The notes under the pieces: model-generated
What the model was told of the DNA's origin: nothing
The model's input: the letters and a program-made list of their open reading frames with translations, nothing else
Database searches by the model: none
Origin: Palaemon carinicauda
Lineage: Eukaryota; Arthropoda; Malacostraca; Decapoda; Palaemonidae
Direction of reading: 5' to 3'
DNA: 64,000 nucleotides
NCBI RefSeq assembly: GCF_036898095.1
Contig: NC_090725.1
Span: forward strand, 204,323,763-204,387,762
Part shown: positions 12,301-25,700 of the stretch, piece after piece
How the letters are laid out: every line of letters begins with the position of its first letter
How positions within the stretch are numbered: the first letter of the stretch is position 1
Translations under genes and position numbers: made by a program

Positions 12301-15300
12301 AACAACACAGACTCTCGGTCTGCACCCTTCTTCTCCCAGGCCTGCCAGAAGTTGTTCAGTCTGGCCCCTACCGCTGTCTGAGGACGTGGGCAGTCAGACT
12401 CTGCCACGGGAGGACTTGGATCCTCTCCTCTTGCCTCTCTTACTGTCGGCACGAGCGCCTCCCCTACTGGGGGGCTCTGCCACGAAAGGGCGGGATAAAC
12501 CTCGTCGCTGGGGAATCGATCTTGGGTCTTACGACATAAGACGATGAAGGAGCACCCTTACGAGCGGACGTAGCCATCAGGTCGTGGGTATCCTTCTGCA
12601 CCAGCGAAGCCGCAATATCCTTGATCAACTGCTGAGGAAACAAGGCAGATGACAACGGGGCAAAGAGGAGCTCCGACCTTTGACAGGGAGTTACTCCTGC
12701 CGAAAGGAACGAGCAAAGAGTCTCCCTCTTCTTCAGGACTCCAGCCGTAAAGGTAGCGGCGAGCTCATTGGAGCCATCACGGATGGCTTTGTCCATGCAG
12801 GACATAATAAGCACGGAAACATCCTGGTCGGCCGACGAGATCTTCCTGCTTAAGGCTCCTAGCGACCAATCTAAGAAGTTAAAAACTTCGAAGGCCCTGT
12901 AAACCCCTTTAAGGAGATGGTCAAGGTCCGAGGAGGACCAATAAACTTTAGAGCGTCTCATGGCCAGGCGACGGGGAGAGTCTACTAGGCTTGAGAAGTC
13001 TCCCTGGGCAGAGGCAGGAACTCCCAAGCCGAGAACTTCTCCCGTGTCATACCAGACGCTCGCTCTAGAAGCCAGTTTAAAAGGAGGGAAAGCAAAGGCA
13101 GTCTTCCCCAAACTCCTCCTGGTGATCAACCAGTCGCCTAGCAAACGTAAAGCCCTCTTAGAAGAGCGAGAGAGCACTAGCTTAGTAAACGAAGGCTTCG
13201 AAGCAGCTAGGCCTAGCGCAAACTCTGACGGAGGCGAACGAGGAGCAGAAGGTACAAAATGGTCTGGAAAAAGATCCTTAAAAATCAACATGATTTTCTT
13301 AAAGTCCATAGAGGGCTGAGCAGCTTTAGGCTCTTCTCCGTCTGACAAACTGCCCAAAGGAATATCAGTAGGCGGAGGATCAGCAACTTCCTCATCTGAA
13401 GGAACCTCGTCCGACAATTGTCGAGTCTCATGAAAAGGAGAGACCTGCCGCCGCGGCAATGCTTGACAGGCAATGTCCACAAGCAAAGGAGCAGCAGTAG
13501 CAGTCGAGGAAGCGACGTCATGCCGCTGCTGAAAGGACTGAAAACCTTGTGACTGACCAACAACAACAACAGGAGTTGATGGACGCTCGACGTCACGTCG
13601 GAACTGCATTGACTGCCTAGACTGAGCAGTCAAAACAACCTTTGACTGCGGTGCTTGACGCTCAACGTCAAGTCGAGGCAACTGAGCTGGTTGGCGAACG
13701 TCCTGAACGTCAACACGAGACTGCGGCAGCGGCTGAACGTCAACACGAGGCTGCGGCAGCGGCTGAAAGTCAACACGGGACTGCAGCGAGTGAGGATCCA
13801 TGTCACGTGACTGACGTGACAAACTACCGACATCACGTTTCAAAGTGCTAACGTCAAAAGGACGAGTAAAAGCTCGTTTGGGCGGCTGACGGCCAGAGTC
13901 TCGATCAGCGTAACGGCGATGCAAAAGCGAAGGATCATCGTGAACCTGCTCAACAGTATACTCCTCCATAAGGGAGGCAAGCTTAGTCTGCATATCCTGC
14001 AGGACAACCCATTTAGGATCAACGGGAGTCGGGACGGGCCGAGACGACGGTAACGTCTGTGTCGGCAAAACATTGCCTTTACCGAGACTCTCGGAGCCCG
14101 TGTTATGCTTACGTTTAATAGGCGAACAGTCTTCCGACAACTGCAAAGGGTCAGAGCTGTCCCAATGGCTACAGCCAGGACGCTGGACCTGTCCTGAAGG
14201 GACTGACTTCCGCTTCAAGGGTCTAGAAACCTTGCTCCAAGGTTTCTTTTGCGAAAAGCCTTCGGATGACGAGGAGAACACAGCCTCGCTCGTCTTATGG
14301 TAAGGGCGATCTTGACGAGAAACGCCCGATACCAAAGAGGGAACGTCTGTACGTTGGTTAAAGCCTCTCGTCCCCTTAAGTCCTACGACATTACTTCTCC
14401 CTGGTGCAGGGGAGCCTGAAAGAGGTCTCGGACTAGGGGAGCGACAAGCACGAACAGACGAACCCTCGGTCGCAACACTAACAACACTTTGCACACTTAT
14501 CACTTTGTCACTACGATTTTCTGATTTGCCACTCTGACACTTTAATAACTTCACATCTGACATGAGTTGCTTACGGTCCGAAGCTAAGGATTCAACTTTC
14601 TCGCCTAAAGCTTGAATCGCAAGAAACATATCCCGCATGGACGGTTCATGAGTGCTAGTAGAGGGTTCAGGAACAACTACTACAGGGGAAGGATTAGGTT
14701 CAGGGGCATGGGAGGAGGAAAATTCCAATGACCTAGAGGAGCTTCTCCTCACCCTATCTCTCTCCAGCTTACGAGAATATTTATCAAATTCAAGCCAGTC
14801 GAATTCCGACAAGACCACGCACTCATCACACCGATCTCCTAATTGACAGGTTTTACCCCGGCAATTAGAACAAACGGTATGTGGGTCGAGAGAGGCCTTG
14901 GGAAGACGTTTGTTACAATCCCTAGCATTACATTTGCGAAATTTAGGTCCAGGGATAGGAGAAGGGTCAGCCATATTGAACAATCAGAGAAAAATCCAGA
15001 ACAAATCCAAAGTCATCAACAATAAACACTAGCCAAAAAAGGGTTCAAGAGTTTTAATTGAAGAGAAAAACACCCGTCACAGCGAAAGCTCAAAACAACC
15101 AAAATAAAGTACTTCACCAAAAATGACGAAAACTCAAGGTCAACAGCGAGCGGAATCAACTTGTCGATAAGACCGACAGAGAAGAACTGGAGCTGTTTAC
15201 AAGTATATGCGGTATCTGGCCGATAGTCGGCGCTGGTGGGCACACCCGCAACCTTCATGGCGATCGCTCGCGAGCTTTTGGGTTTCTGTCGAGCCGTCCG

Positions 15301-18300
15301 AGACGTCAGCTATTATATATTCACCAGCTAAGTTTAATATTTAAAATCTAATGATATAGAAAGATACTCAATACTGCAAAAGAGGATGGAGCACTGTACT
15401 GTATAATGAATTGAGTGATCCTTACACTTCTACAAGACAGAAGTTAGAATTCACTTTAAAGTCTTCCAAATATTGGCAGAATTCATAAACAAAGTATAGT
15501 ACCTTAATCTAAACACCACTATGAAAAATTTAAAACATGACAAATTTGGAAGTAATCTATATTTTTCCTAATGATACAAACCTGGAGCTATTTATAGGGG
15601 ATATACTTTTGGCGAGGCTAAAAGAAGAGCCATAAACATTTTAACGAGGGATAACTACCCCAACAGCCAGTTAGCTGGAGGGGTGAGGGTAGCCGGCTAC
15701 CGCACTCAATTACACACCAGGGCTGAGCACCCACTTAGCTTTCAGGTAGGACTTTCTAGCCATTAAAATTTTAGGGAGGGTTAACTACCCATTCCACTAG
15801 TTAGCAGGGGTAGGGGGGTTATCTTGCTACTGCTAACTCTCACACACCTGTGATTTAGTTTACTTTGCTTGGAGGTAGGACTTCAATGGGGATAAGCTGG
15901 CGGGTAAGTTTGAATAAATAGCTAAAGGTTTGCATCGTTAGGAAAAATACAAATTATCTACAAATTTGTCATTTGTTCCGTAACTGGAATACTGTACAAA
16001 CTTACAGTATTTATTAGGGGTGACTCACCCGTAAGGAGGGTGGACGTTCCTGCCTATCCGGCTTTTTGGCTTTACCTGGGGACTCCTTTTCTTGAGTAGA
16101 TCAGTACCAAAAATAAGGAGCCCCTAATACCTCGCTAAAACCTTGCTATGCAAGGTCTGTGGTCTACGCAAGCTGTGTGGTGAGATATTTAGAAGTATGA
16201 CTGTCCAGGTAAAAGTTATTCCGAGCCTTTGTAAAAAAAAAAACTGCTATAACCAATACCACCTCACCAGGGTATGGGGCGCAACAGTAATAGCCTAACA
16301 CTAGGTACACAAGGAAGCATGGTTTACCTGCAGTGGTTTGAGATCAGCTTGTGCAGAGAACCCAGGATGCTGCTTTCCCCAAGAGAGGGGAAGATGAAGA
16401 AAAGAATAAGAGCCAGTCAAACCTTTTCATTCACGCAGACTAAAACCGGGTAACAGTGACCTAAACCTTCTGCTACTTGTCCTATAAGGAGCTTGATGGG
16501 TTATACCAGCTGTTGTGTAGCCACCACTGGGCCGATAGAGAACGTATCGAACCTCTTGCGGGTCACATCTTACAGGTTTCTACACCCCAGCATGTAGAAC
16601 CTGCATCACTGAGAAGTTTCTCTTGAATGCCAGGGACGTACAGTAGCTATGCCAGACATCGTGAGCTGACGTGAAGGAGGATGGTCCGGATTCAGGGCAT
16701 GGTCTATGACCTGGGGAATCCAAGCAGGGATGGTTTTTAGTGACCCTCCTCTTGTTCCTCCCTGTGCTGACAAAAAAATGCAGGCACACTGGGACGGGCT
16801 GCGGCAGTTCTCTTGAGGTACAGCTTCAAACTCCTCACTGGGCAGAGTAAGAAATGATCAGGGTCATCAGTTACAGAGAGGAGACTCAAAATTTGGAAGT
16901 AGTCGAATCGGGGATCCGCCACTCCTGGATTCCGAGTCTTGGCTACAAACTCAGGGACGAAGCTGAATGGGCGATGACATATGAGAGACCATGAAGTTTA
17001 CTAGTTTACTTGGCCAAAGCCAAAGCTAGTAATAATACTGTCTTCCAAGTGGGGTGGTGATCTATTGGGGAGGTCTCACTTCAGATTGAGGATAGTAAAT
17101 TTCGTAACTTCGTATGTTCTAGCGATGAGGAAATGTCCATTTCGTTGAATTTAAGGGCGAGGCTTACGGCTGAGCGATAGCCTTTAACCGCCGAAATTGA
17201 CAGGCGCATTTCTTCACGCAAATATACGGGGAACTCTGCTATTACTGGAATAGTGGCATCAAGAGGAGAGATACCCCTTCCACGAAATCAGCCACTAAAG
17301 ACTTTCCACTTTGCCTGGTAGACTGCTGCTGATGATTTCTGCAGGTATCCAGACATCCTGCTCGAAACTTGTTGCAAAAATACTCTCTGAGTGAGGAGAT
17401 GCTGGATGGTCTCCAGGCATGAAGTTGTAGCAAAGCTACGGCTTTGTGGAAAATGCTGGCATGTGGTTGTTTGAGTAGATCGTGTCGTGGAGGGAGTTCT
17501 CTTGGAGACTCCGTCAGGAGTTGCAGAAGTTCCGGAAACCATTCCGCATGATGCCATGGTGGAACTATGAGAGTCATTGAGAGATTAACAGATGTTCTGG
17601 CCTTGTTGAGTATCCTCCTCATCAAAAAGAACGCAGGAGAGGCATAAACGTCGATGTTGTCCCACCGTTGATGGAATGCATCTTGCCAGAGCCTTGGGGT
17701 CTGGGACTGGGGAGCAGTACAGCGGGAGCCTGATGTTCAGGGCCGTTGCGAAGAGATCTACAGTCGGAGAACCCAACACAGTCAAGACTTGGTTGGCTAC
17801 TAGATGATCTAAAGACTACTCGATACTCACTATCTGTGATGCTCTGCTGAGATTGTCGGCGAGCACATTACTTTTGCCTGGAATGAAGCGTGCTGATATT
17901 GGTATCGAGTGAATCTCGGCCCATCTCAGTACATTCAGACCTCTTTAATCACGTTTCTTAGAATGCGGTTTCGGTTTTTCGCGACCAGGGAGGATTTAAA
18001 AAAAAAAAAAGAAAAAAAAATAGGTTATTGTTTACCCAACATTAAGAATTTGATTTCTAATAGTTGGCAACAGCATTGGGATGGCCAAGAACAAAACAAT
18101 ACCTATTAAATAAAAATTCTCGTAAAAATCACAGTAAAATTCAAGCTGGGCAATGCTTGCACATAGCCAGTGCTCCTTCACACTGGGAGCGCTGGGCGCC
18201 ACTATCCTAGCTCTCTCTGTACAGTGTGAATCCAATTACTGTGGTAAAAAATGACAGCTATTTGAAATAAACTGGGTTTTGATTAAACTGGTGTTTCACT

Positions 18301-19239
18301 TAACTGTGTCCAATAATAATGGATGTAATATTCACATCTTAGTATCGAATTTATGATTAAATACACAGCAAATTATAATCTCATGCATTGTTTACATTCA
18401 AATCTGCGTAGTCCATCGTCAACCTATATTCACTTTCACGATATTATCCCACTGATATGACTATTCACTTTCACAGAATTACCTCACTGATGTAACCTAT
18501 CACGCATATTAGTATGATATCTCCTTCACATTATTATTGTCCTTCACTTATCATAATATCCTTAATCCTTTTCAAAAATCCCTTTCATACATTTACTTTG
18601 CTCTCCCACACACATCTACAACGTATCGTTCTAACTCTTTTGATTCTCTTTATTTTTTGAGATTTTATTCATCTTCTCTTTTCTAGCATTCATTCGTCAT
18701 TTTCATCTTATTGATCATTCTAAAAACCTTTTTTATCCCACATTCCACGCATTCCCATTCCTATTTTTCATTCCTTCTTCGCGCATTTCCAAAATTCATT
18801 GATTTCGCTAATTTAATTGACTTGCGTAGATTTGGCGGAGGGAATGTGCAAGAAGGAACTTGGTTACCGCAAAGCCCGGGCAATCTGAACGCAAGCACGC
18901 TACCGCCTCCCCGTCTCGTCTCTTTGTCATATTATTTTGTCCTTCTCTCTCCGTGGTGTTTCACTTAACTGTATTCAATAGTAATGCATGTAATATTCAC
19001 ATTTTGGTATCATATTTATAATTGAAAACATAGCAAATTATAATCTTATGCATGGTTTACACTCAAATCAGCTGATCAACCCTGTCTAGACCGGCGTCAA
19101 CCTCAATTTTTGGATCAAATAACTCCCTTATTATTAAGGTATGCTACCGTCAATGCACAATATCTTATAGTTTATAGCTCAGTGGTGCTTGATTATAAAG
19201 CCTCAATAGAGACTTAACAAAGAAACAAAGATTTCATTT

Positions 19240-19329
<90 letters not shown>

Positions 19330-19344
19330 TGATTTGAAGTTTTC

Positions 19345-19422
<78 letters not shown>

Positions 19423-19953
19423 AAATATTCAATTCGTTTCGGAAGCATCACAGTGAGCCCTCGCTACTTCGCGGTTCGACCATCGCGGATTCACCACTTT
19501 GCGGGTTTTTTTCATAACCCATATATATACAGTATACCTATCGCGGATTTTCCGGAAATTTCGAAAATACCGCGATATCTGAAGACCCCAAATACGATAT
19601 TTCGTTATCTGTAATTCCATTAATACTGTAATTAGTAATATCTGCTCTTACTGATTGTTCATTGCATTACATATGACATATAATTCAGCACAGAAAGAAA
19701 TAAAACACGAAAAGAGAATGTGATCATACGATAATTCAGTACTGTATACAGTACGTAGTAAAATTAAATCGAACATGAAACGCAAATCAGATGCAGTCAT
19801 ACCATATTAGAATGGTGTAAGGCTGCTGATGGCTACTACTGTACTACAAATGTAATGGATGTGCATCTTTTCCATGAATCTTTTGTATGTATACGTACGT
19901 AGTACTGCATCCAATAATATTCTTTGTTGCAAAAATCACATCTTGAATAAGCG

Positions 19954-20031
<78 letters not shown>

Positions 20032-20141
20032 CCTACAACAAAACAAGCGTAAAATAGCGTACGTAAAGCTGTATTATTATTATTACTATTATTATTATTA
20101 TTGTTGTTGTTGTTATTAAAATTATTATTGTTATTATTATT

Positions 20142-20188
<47 letters not shown>

Positions 20189-22695
20189 CATTATTTATTA
20201 TTATTATTATTATTATTACTGTACAGTATACGTAGGGTACCTTGTACTTTGAATTGGTAATCTACGTAGCATATAAGACGGGTTGTGATTGGTTCAAGCG
20301 CTGATAGATGACGAATCAGAACCCATGTTTTGTTATCTAGCCTGTGATTGGTGTTTTGCCCGCATCTCCAACCCGCAGCATCTACGTATTCGCAGTCACT
20401 TTGTCTCCCGCCATATCGCTGTGTAGATGTTGTTAAGTTATTGTGGACTTAAATCTGTGCTGTGCGTGACTGTTTTAAGTTGAACTTTTTGTTGAACTTT
20501 CTGTTAAACCCTACTGTACAATGCCTCCCAAGCGTTCTGCTTCTACTAAGGCTGGTAGTGAGCCTAAACGCCACCAAAAGATAATGACGATTGCTGAGAA
20601 GGTGACGCTTCTCGATATGTTAAAAGACGGTAGAAGTTACGCGGCCGCAGCCCGCCATTTTGGAGTCAACGAATCCACCGTTCGCTATATCAAGAAGGAC
20701 GAGGCGAACATTAGAAAGACGGCTACCATCACCTTTAGCAGATCAGCGAAGCGAGTCGTTATCACGCGTAATAAAACGATCATCCGCATGGAAGGTGCTT
20801 TAGCAGTGTGGATTGCCGACTGCTGGAAGAAGAACATAGCCTTGGATACGAACACCATCCGAACAAAGGCTTTGAGCTTCTATGAGAATTTTGAGGCAAA
20901 GGAACCTCAAGACGACGATGGCGACCATGCTGAAGAAGATGATGATGTAGATGAACCTCAACCAGGGACATCCACTGATTCCCAGCGTCAGAAACAACGT
21001 TTTTCCGGCAGCAAAGGGTGGTTCGCGAAGTTTCAGAAACGATTTGACCTGAAAAGCGTTTCCCTGCATGGCGAGGCTGCTTCCGCTGACACTGCCGCTG
21101 CTGAAACTTACGTGAACTAGACGTTCAAGAATATTATCGCCGAAGGTGGATACAAGCCGGAACAAGTGTTTAATATAGATGAGACCGGCTTGTTTTGGAA
21201 GAGAATGCCGTCGCGAACTTTCCTGTTCAAAGAAGAAGCCAAAGCCTCTGGCTTTAAAGCATTCAAGGATCGCGTTACCCTCGTGATGTGTGGCAATGCT
21301 GCTGGATTTTTGCTAAAGTCGGGGCTTATTTACAAGTCGAAAAATCCTCGCGCTTTGAAAAATAAGAATAAGAATCTCCTTCCCGTGAACTGGATGCATG
21401 ATCAAAAAGCATGGATTACGAAGATGCTGACCTCCAACTGGTTCCATCGGTGTTTCATCCCGCAAGTCAGCAAATATCTCTTAGAGAAGGGCTTGCCATT
21501 CAAGATCCTTCTCCTTATGGATAACGCTGGTGGACACGCAACTGACCTGTCGCGTGAGGGCGTTCAGGTTGAGTTCCTGCCACCCAACACCACGTCATTA
21601 ATTCAACCGATGGACCAGGGGATTATCAGGGCGTTCAAGGCCCTCTACACGAAGAATACCTTGGCGGACCTCGTTGCGTGTATGGATGCTGCCCAAGAAG
21701 ATGAAGATGAAGATTTTAATTTGAAGGCGTACTGGCGGCAGTACACCATAGCCACGTGCCTGCAGAACATTCAGAAGGCACTGCAAGAAATGAAACCTGC
21801 AACCGTGAATGCGAGCTGGAAGAAGTTGTGGCCCCAGATTGTTTACGACGACGAGGGATTTACTCCGTCTGAAATCCAACACTCTGCAATACGCAAATCT
21901 GTGCAGTTGGCTGCCATAATTGGAGGTGACGGGTTTGGCGACATGACGACAGAAGACGTCGACGAGTTGTTGGACTGCCATTCCCAGCCGCTAACTGACG
22001 CAGACCTAGAAGACCTGACGAAATCGGCCAGTGAAGAAGAGAGCGAAACACAGGAAGAGACCCAAGAAAATGTCGAAGAAACGGGCATAACATTAGAACG
22101 GCTTGCCAAGGTCTGCAACCATATAAAGGAGGTGAAAGAAATGTTGCAAGAGTGGGACGAGGATATGGTTCGGTCTATGCAATTCTGCAACAAGATCGAT
22201 GAAGACATGACTCCCTACAGGATGCTCTTAGAGTGAAAAAAGAAGCAGCGGCAGCAACTTCCGATCACAATGTTCTTCCAGCCTCGCAATAAAAGAGCCA
22301 GTTCCTCCTGCTAGTACGCCTTCGGAAGAAATTGAAGAAGTTTCCCAGGAAGAAGTTGAAGAGGTGTCCCAGGAAAAGACACCTCCGTCTGAAGAGACGT
22401 AAAATACTATCATTGGCTGCACATTAGAAGACATCATCAGCTTCATCATCATCATTTCTACTGTGCTGCAAATTCATCGCCATCATCATTCAAGTTTTTC
22501 TTGAACTTCTTTCGTGGTGAGTACAGTAACAATCTTTATTTTTTACTTTAATATTCTAAAATTTTAATATTTGTGCCTGTTTTAGTTTAGTACTGTATGT
22601 ATTAAGTTAAAGGGAAGGTTTTAAAAGTCTGAAGAGTATACATGTTGTAACCTATCATATTTTTTTTGTTTAAAATTTACATTTACGTACGTAAA

Positions 22696-22782
<87 letters not shown>

Positions 22783-25700
22783 AATTGTTTTCCTGCTTTG
22801 CTACGTACAGTATGTACTGTATGATTTTACTGTATATAGATACGGTAAATAATATTTGTAATAACATATTTTCTAAAAGCTTTTACTGTAAATATCATTA
22901 TTTATCACTTTCATCATGCGCGTTAAATGCCTTCTTTGTTTAATGAGCGTGGTTGTTTACTGAGCGTACTTTATGACGCCGTCGTTTCAGGCGGCGTCAT
23001 AAAGAAAAACATTTCATTTGGAAGTCCTAAGAAAAATTAAGTAAAACATTGGTAATAACAAAATCAACATACTGTACTGAATAATCAATATAATCGATGC
23101 AAAAAGTAACCTATACACAGATGTGTACACTAAATGCATTTGTTTCTTCATTATGATCAGAGAAACGTAAACAAAACATTGGTTGCCATTTTTTATCGTG
23201 CTTTTTGGCGTGTTTAGGAAACGCATGATATAAAATTGCCTTTAATATTTGTGCCTGTTTTAGTTTTGGGTACTGTAGTACATGCATTAAGTGTTCTGTA
23301 CATTAAAGGGTAGTTTGTTAACAGTACTACGTACAAGGGAAGGTTTTAAAAGTCTGAATATACATGTTAAATAAATAGGTAAATATGCTGTCACTACTTC
23401 GCGGATTTTCACCTATCGTGGTCGGGTCTGGAACCTATCTACCGCGATAAACGAGGGTTCACTGTATTGCATTTTAGAAAATTTCTATTATTTAAATAGT
23501 TAATTGTGCTTTAATAAAACATTTATATGGTTTTGTTTTAAATTTCAGGTGTATTTTATTAAGCTAAGTATTTTGGGGGCCGTGATCAGATCAGCTGATA
23601 TGATTACTTGCTTCGGACAACTAGGAATGTTTACATTATTTGCCAAGCGATGGCGGTAGTGGTGGTTGTCCGAAACCTCAAAGTTTGCAGGTTATCGGTA
23701 CCTACACTATGCTATACAGGAAAACAATGATGCAAACAAGTTTAAAAAAAAAAGAATAAAAAAATAATTCATCAAAATGGTATTTTCATTATAAAATAAA
23801 TTTTTGAACATACTGTACTTACCCGGTAGTTATATATATAGCTTACGTCCCTGACGTCACGGCAGAAAATTCAAAACTCGCGCCAATCGCCAACTGGATA
23901 GCCAGGTGTACCACCCCTGCGCTCTAGCGAGGTACCTGGGAACCATTCCAAGAACCCTCATATATTCCATGCCTCTAGTCTCTTAGAGGGGAGGAGGGTG
24001 GGACTTAAATTATATATAACTACCGGGTAAGTAAGTTGAAAAATTTATTTTAAAATGAAAATACCATTTTTAAACATAAGACTTACCCAGAAGTTATATA
24101 TATATACTGTAGCTGATTAACACCTTTGGTGGAGGGTTAGAGACAGCTAGTATATCTAGAATTCTGCTTAAGAGTTAATTAAAACAAACTTAGTGGGTTC
24201 ATATCTGATAAGGAAGCTGACTTCAATGATACTCTGCCTCATTATGTCTGCTAGCCTTATGAGATCCAGCAGTCCTCCCAGGGGGCTGAAGATCTCGTAG
24301 GCTGTCAAACCAGTGTATTTACCTCATTATGACAGAACCTCCTCCAATAACCAGTTCCGGGTGCTCTCAAGGAACAAATTTGACCACTTGACACAATCAA
24401 AGATTGGGGAAGACTGACACAATCTCCACAAACAATCATAAAAAACAATTAAAAGTACCAAGAGAAGAAAAGGTTATTGGGATTATGGGAACATAGAGGT
24501 GGATCCTTCACCCACTACTGCACTCGCTGCTACGAATGGACCCAGAGTGTAGCAGTCCTCGTAACGAGTCTGAACACCTTTCAAATAATATGAAACGAAC
24601 ACAGATTTGCTCCTCCAGAAGGTTGTGTCCACTATGCTTTGCAATGATCTATTCTGTCTGAATGCTGCCGACGTTGCTACTGCTCTGACTTCATGAGTCT
24701 TGACCTTTAAAAGACCAAGGTCTGATTCATTACAATGAATATGTGCTTCCTTAATCAAAAGCCTGATAAAAAATGACAAGGCATTTTTTGACATCTGTAA
24801 TGAGGGCTTTTTGACCAAGCACCATAAAGCTTCAGAATTGCCTCGTAAATCTTTCGTTCTATCCAAGTAGCATCTTAGAGCTCTTACTGGGCAAGAGACT
24901 CTTTCCAATTCTTCGCTAACCAAATCCGTAAGATTCGGAATCTCAAACGCTTTGGGCCAAGGTTAAGAAGGGCGTTCGTTTTTGGCAAGAAAGCCTAATT
25001 GTATGACACAGAAAGCTTTACCATCACGAAATCCATGCTAAACGCATGTATTTCACTCACTCTTTTGGCTGTTGCGAGACTAACCAAAAATAAAGTCTTC
25101 ATAGTAAGGTCTTTCATAGAAGTTAAACCCAGTGGCTCAAACCTGTCGCTCATAAGATACTTCAATACAATATCCAGATTCCAGGCTGGTGAATCTTGGT
25201 TTCGTTGTTTTGTAGTCTCAAAAGACTTAAGAAGTTCTTGCAGATCCTTATTGTTAGAAAGGTCTAGGTTTCTATGCCTGGACACAGTTGCTAACATACT
25301 CCTATATCCTTTAATAGTCGAGGAGGAGAAGTTGCACTTCCTTCGAAGGTGGAGCAGGAAGTCTGCAATTTGGGCTACAGAGGTACTGGATGAGGAAAGA
25401 GAGTTGACTCTACACCACTCTCTAAAACCTCCCACTTGGATTGATAAACTTTAATAGTTGAAGTTCTTCTTGCTCTGGCAATGGCTTGAGCTGCCTCCTT
25501 TGAAAAGCCTCTAGATCTAGTGAGTCTTTCGATAGTCTGAAGGCAGTCAGCTGAAGAACGTGGAGATTTTGATGGAATCCTTCCAAGTGGGGATGTTTGA
25601 GTAGATCTACTCTTAATGGAAGTATTCTTGGAGTGTCTACCATCCATTCCAGTACCTCTGTGAACCATTCTCTTGACGGCCAAAAGGGGGCCACTAGGGT

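Larger units (their letters stand above)
8708..15347 (-). mobile_element. DIRS element A, full length but inactivated
   Basis: Complete DIRS architecture on the minus strand: outer repeat at 15178-15347, gag, RT-RNase H, tyrosine recombinase, internal complementary region and outer repeat (8708-9052). The terminal repeats are inverted: 8755-8915 (ctgacgtctcggacggctcg...) matches 15185-15335 in reverse complement. Both contain the block around gcgatcgccatgaaggttgc. Gag is open, but RT carries an active-site substitution and the recombinase a nonsense codon, so the copy should be non-autonomous. Element B is its closest relative here. Sense to CTR9. Confidence 0.92.
17950..19450. other. Unclassified inserted DNA within F with a 125-bp direct repeat
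   Basis: Begins after an A-rich run (17997-18020). It contains a direct repeat: 18286-18415 (gtgtttcacttaactgtgtc...) returns at 18953-19075 with about 85-90% identity by eye, 670 bp apart, and short internal CA/TC-rich repeats. A (GA)n/(CT)n pair ends the stretch. No ORF with recognisable coding content was seen. It may be a non-autonomous element into which T1 inserted. Confidence 0.45.
19451..23464 (+). mobile_element. Tigger/pogo-type DNA transposon T1
   Basis: Starts CAGTGAGCCCTCGCTAC and ends ...GATAAACGAGGGTTCACTG, inverted ends typical of Tigger. TA follows the right end; the left flank reads CA, probably a mutated TA duplication. Length 4014 bp. It carries a (GA)n tract (19957-20026) and a (TTA)n tract (20073-20218) in its 5' half, one transposase gene with a nonsense codon, and a (CT)n tract (22701-22779) in its 3' part. 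A second, shorter copy, T2, is at 35506-38246. Confidence 0.93.

Noticed and set aside
19203..19456. Reading frames of alternating Arg-Glu or Ser-Leu
   Set aside because: Translation of (GA)n/(CT)n microsatellites; same for frames at 19844-20119, 22670-22867, 35886-36259 and 32586-32840.
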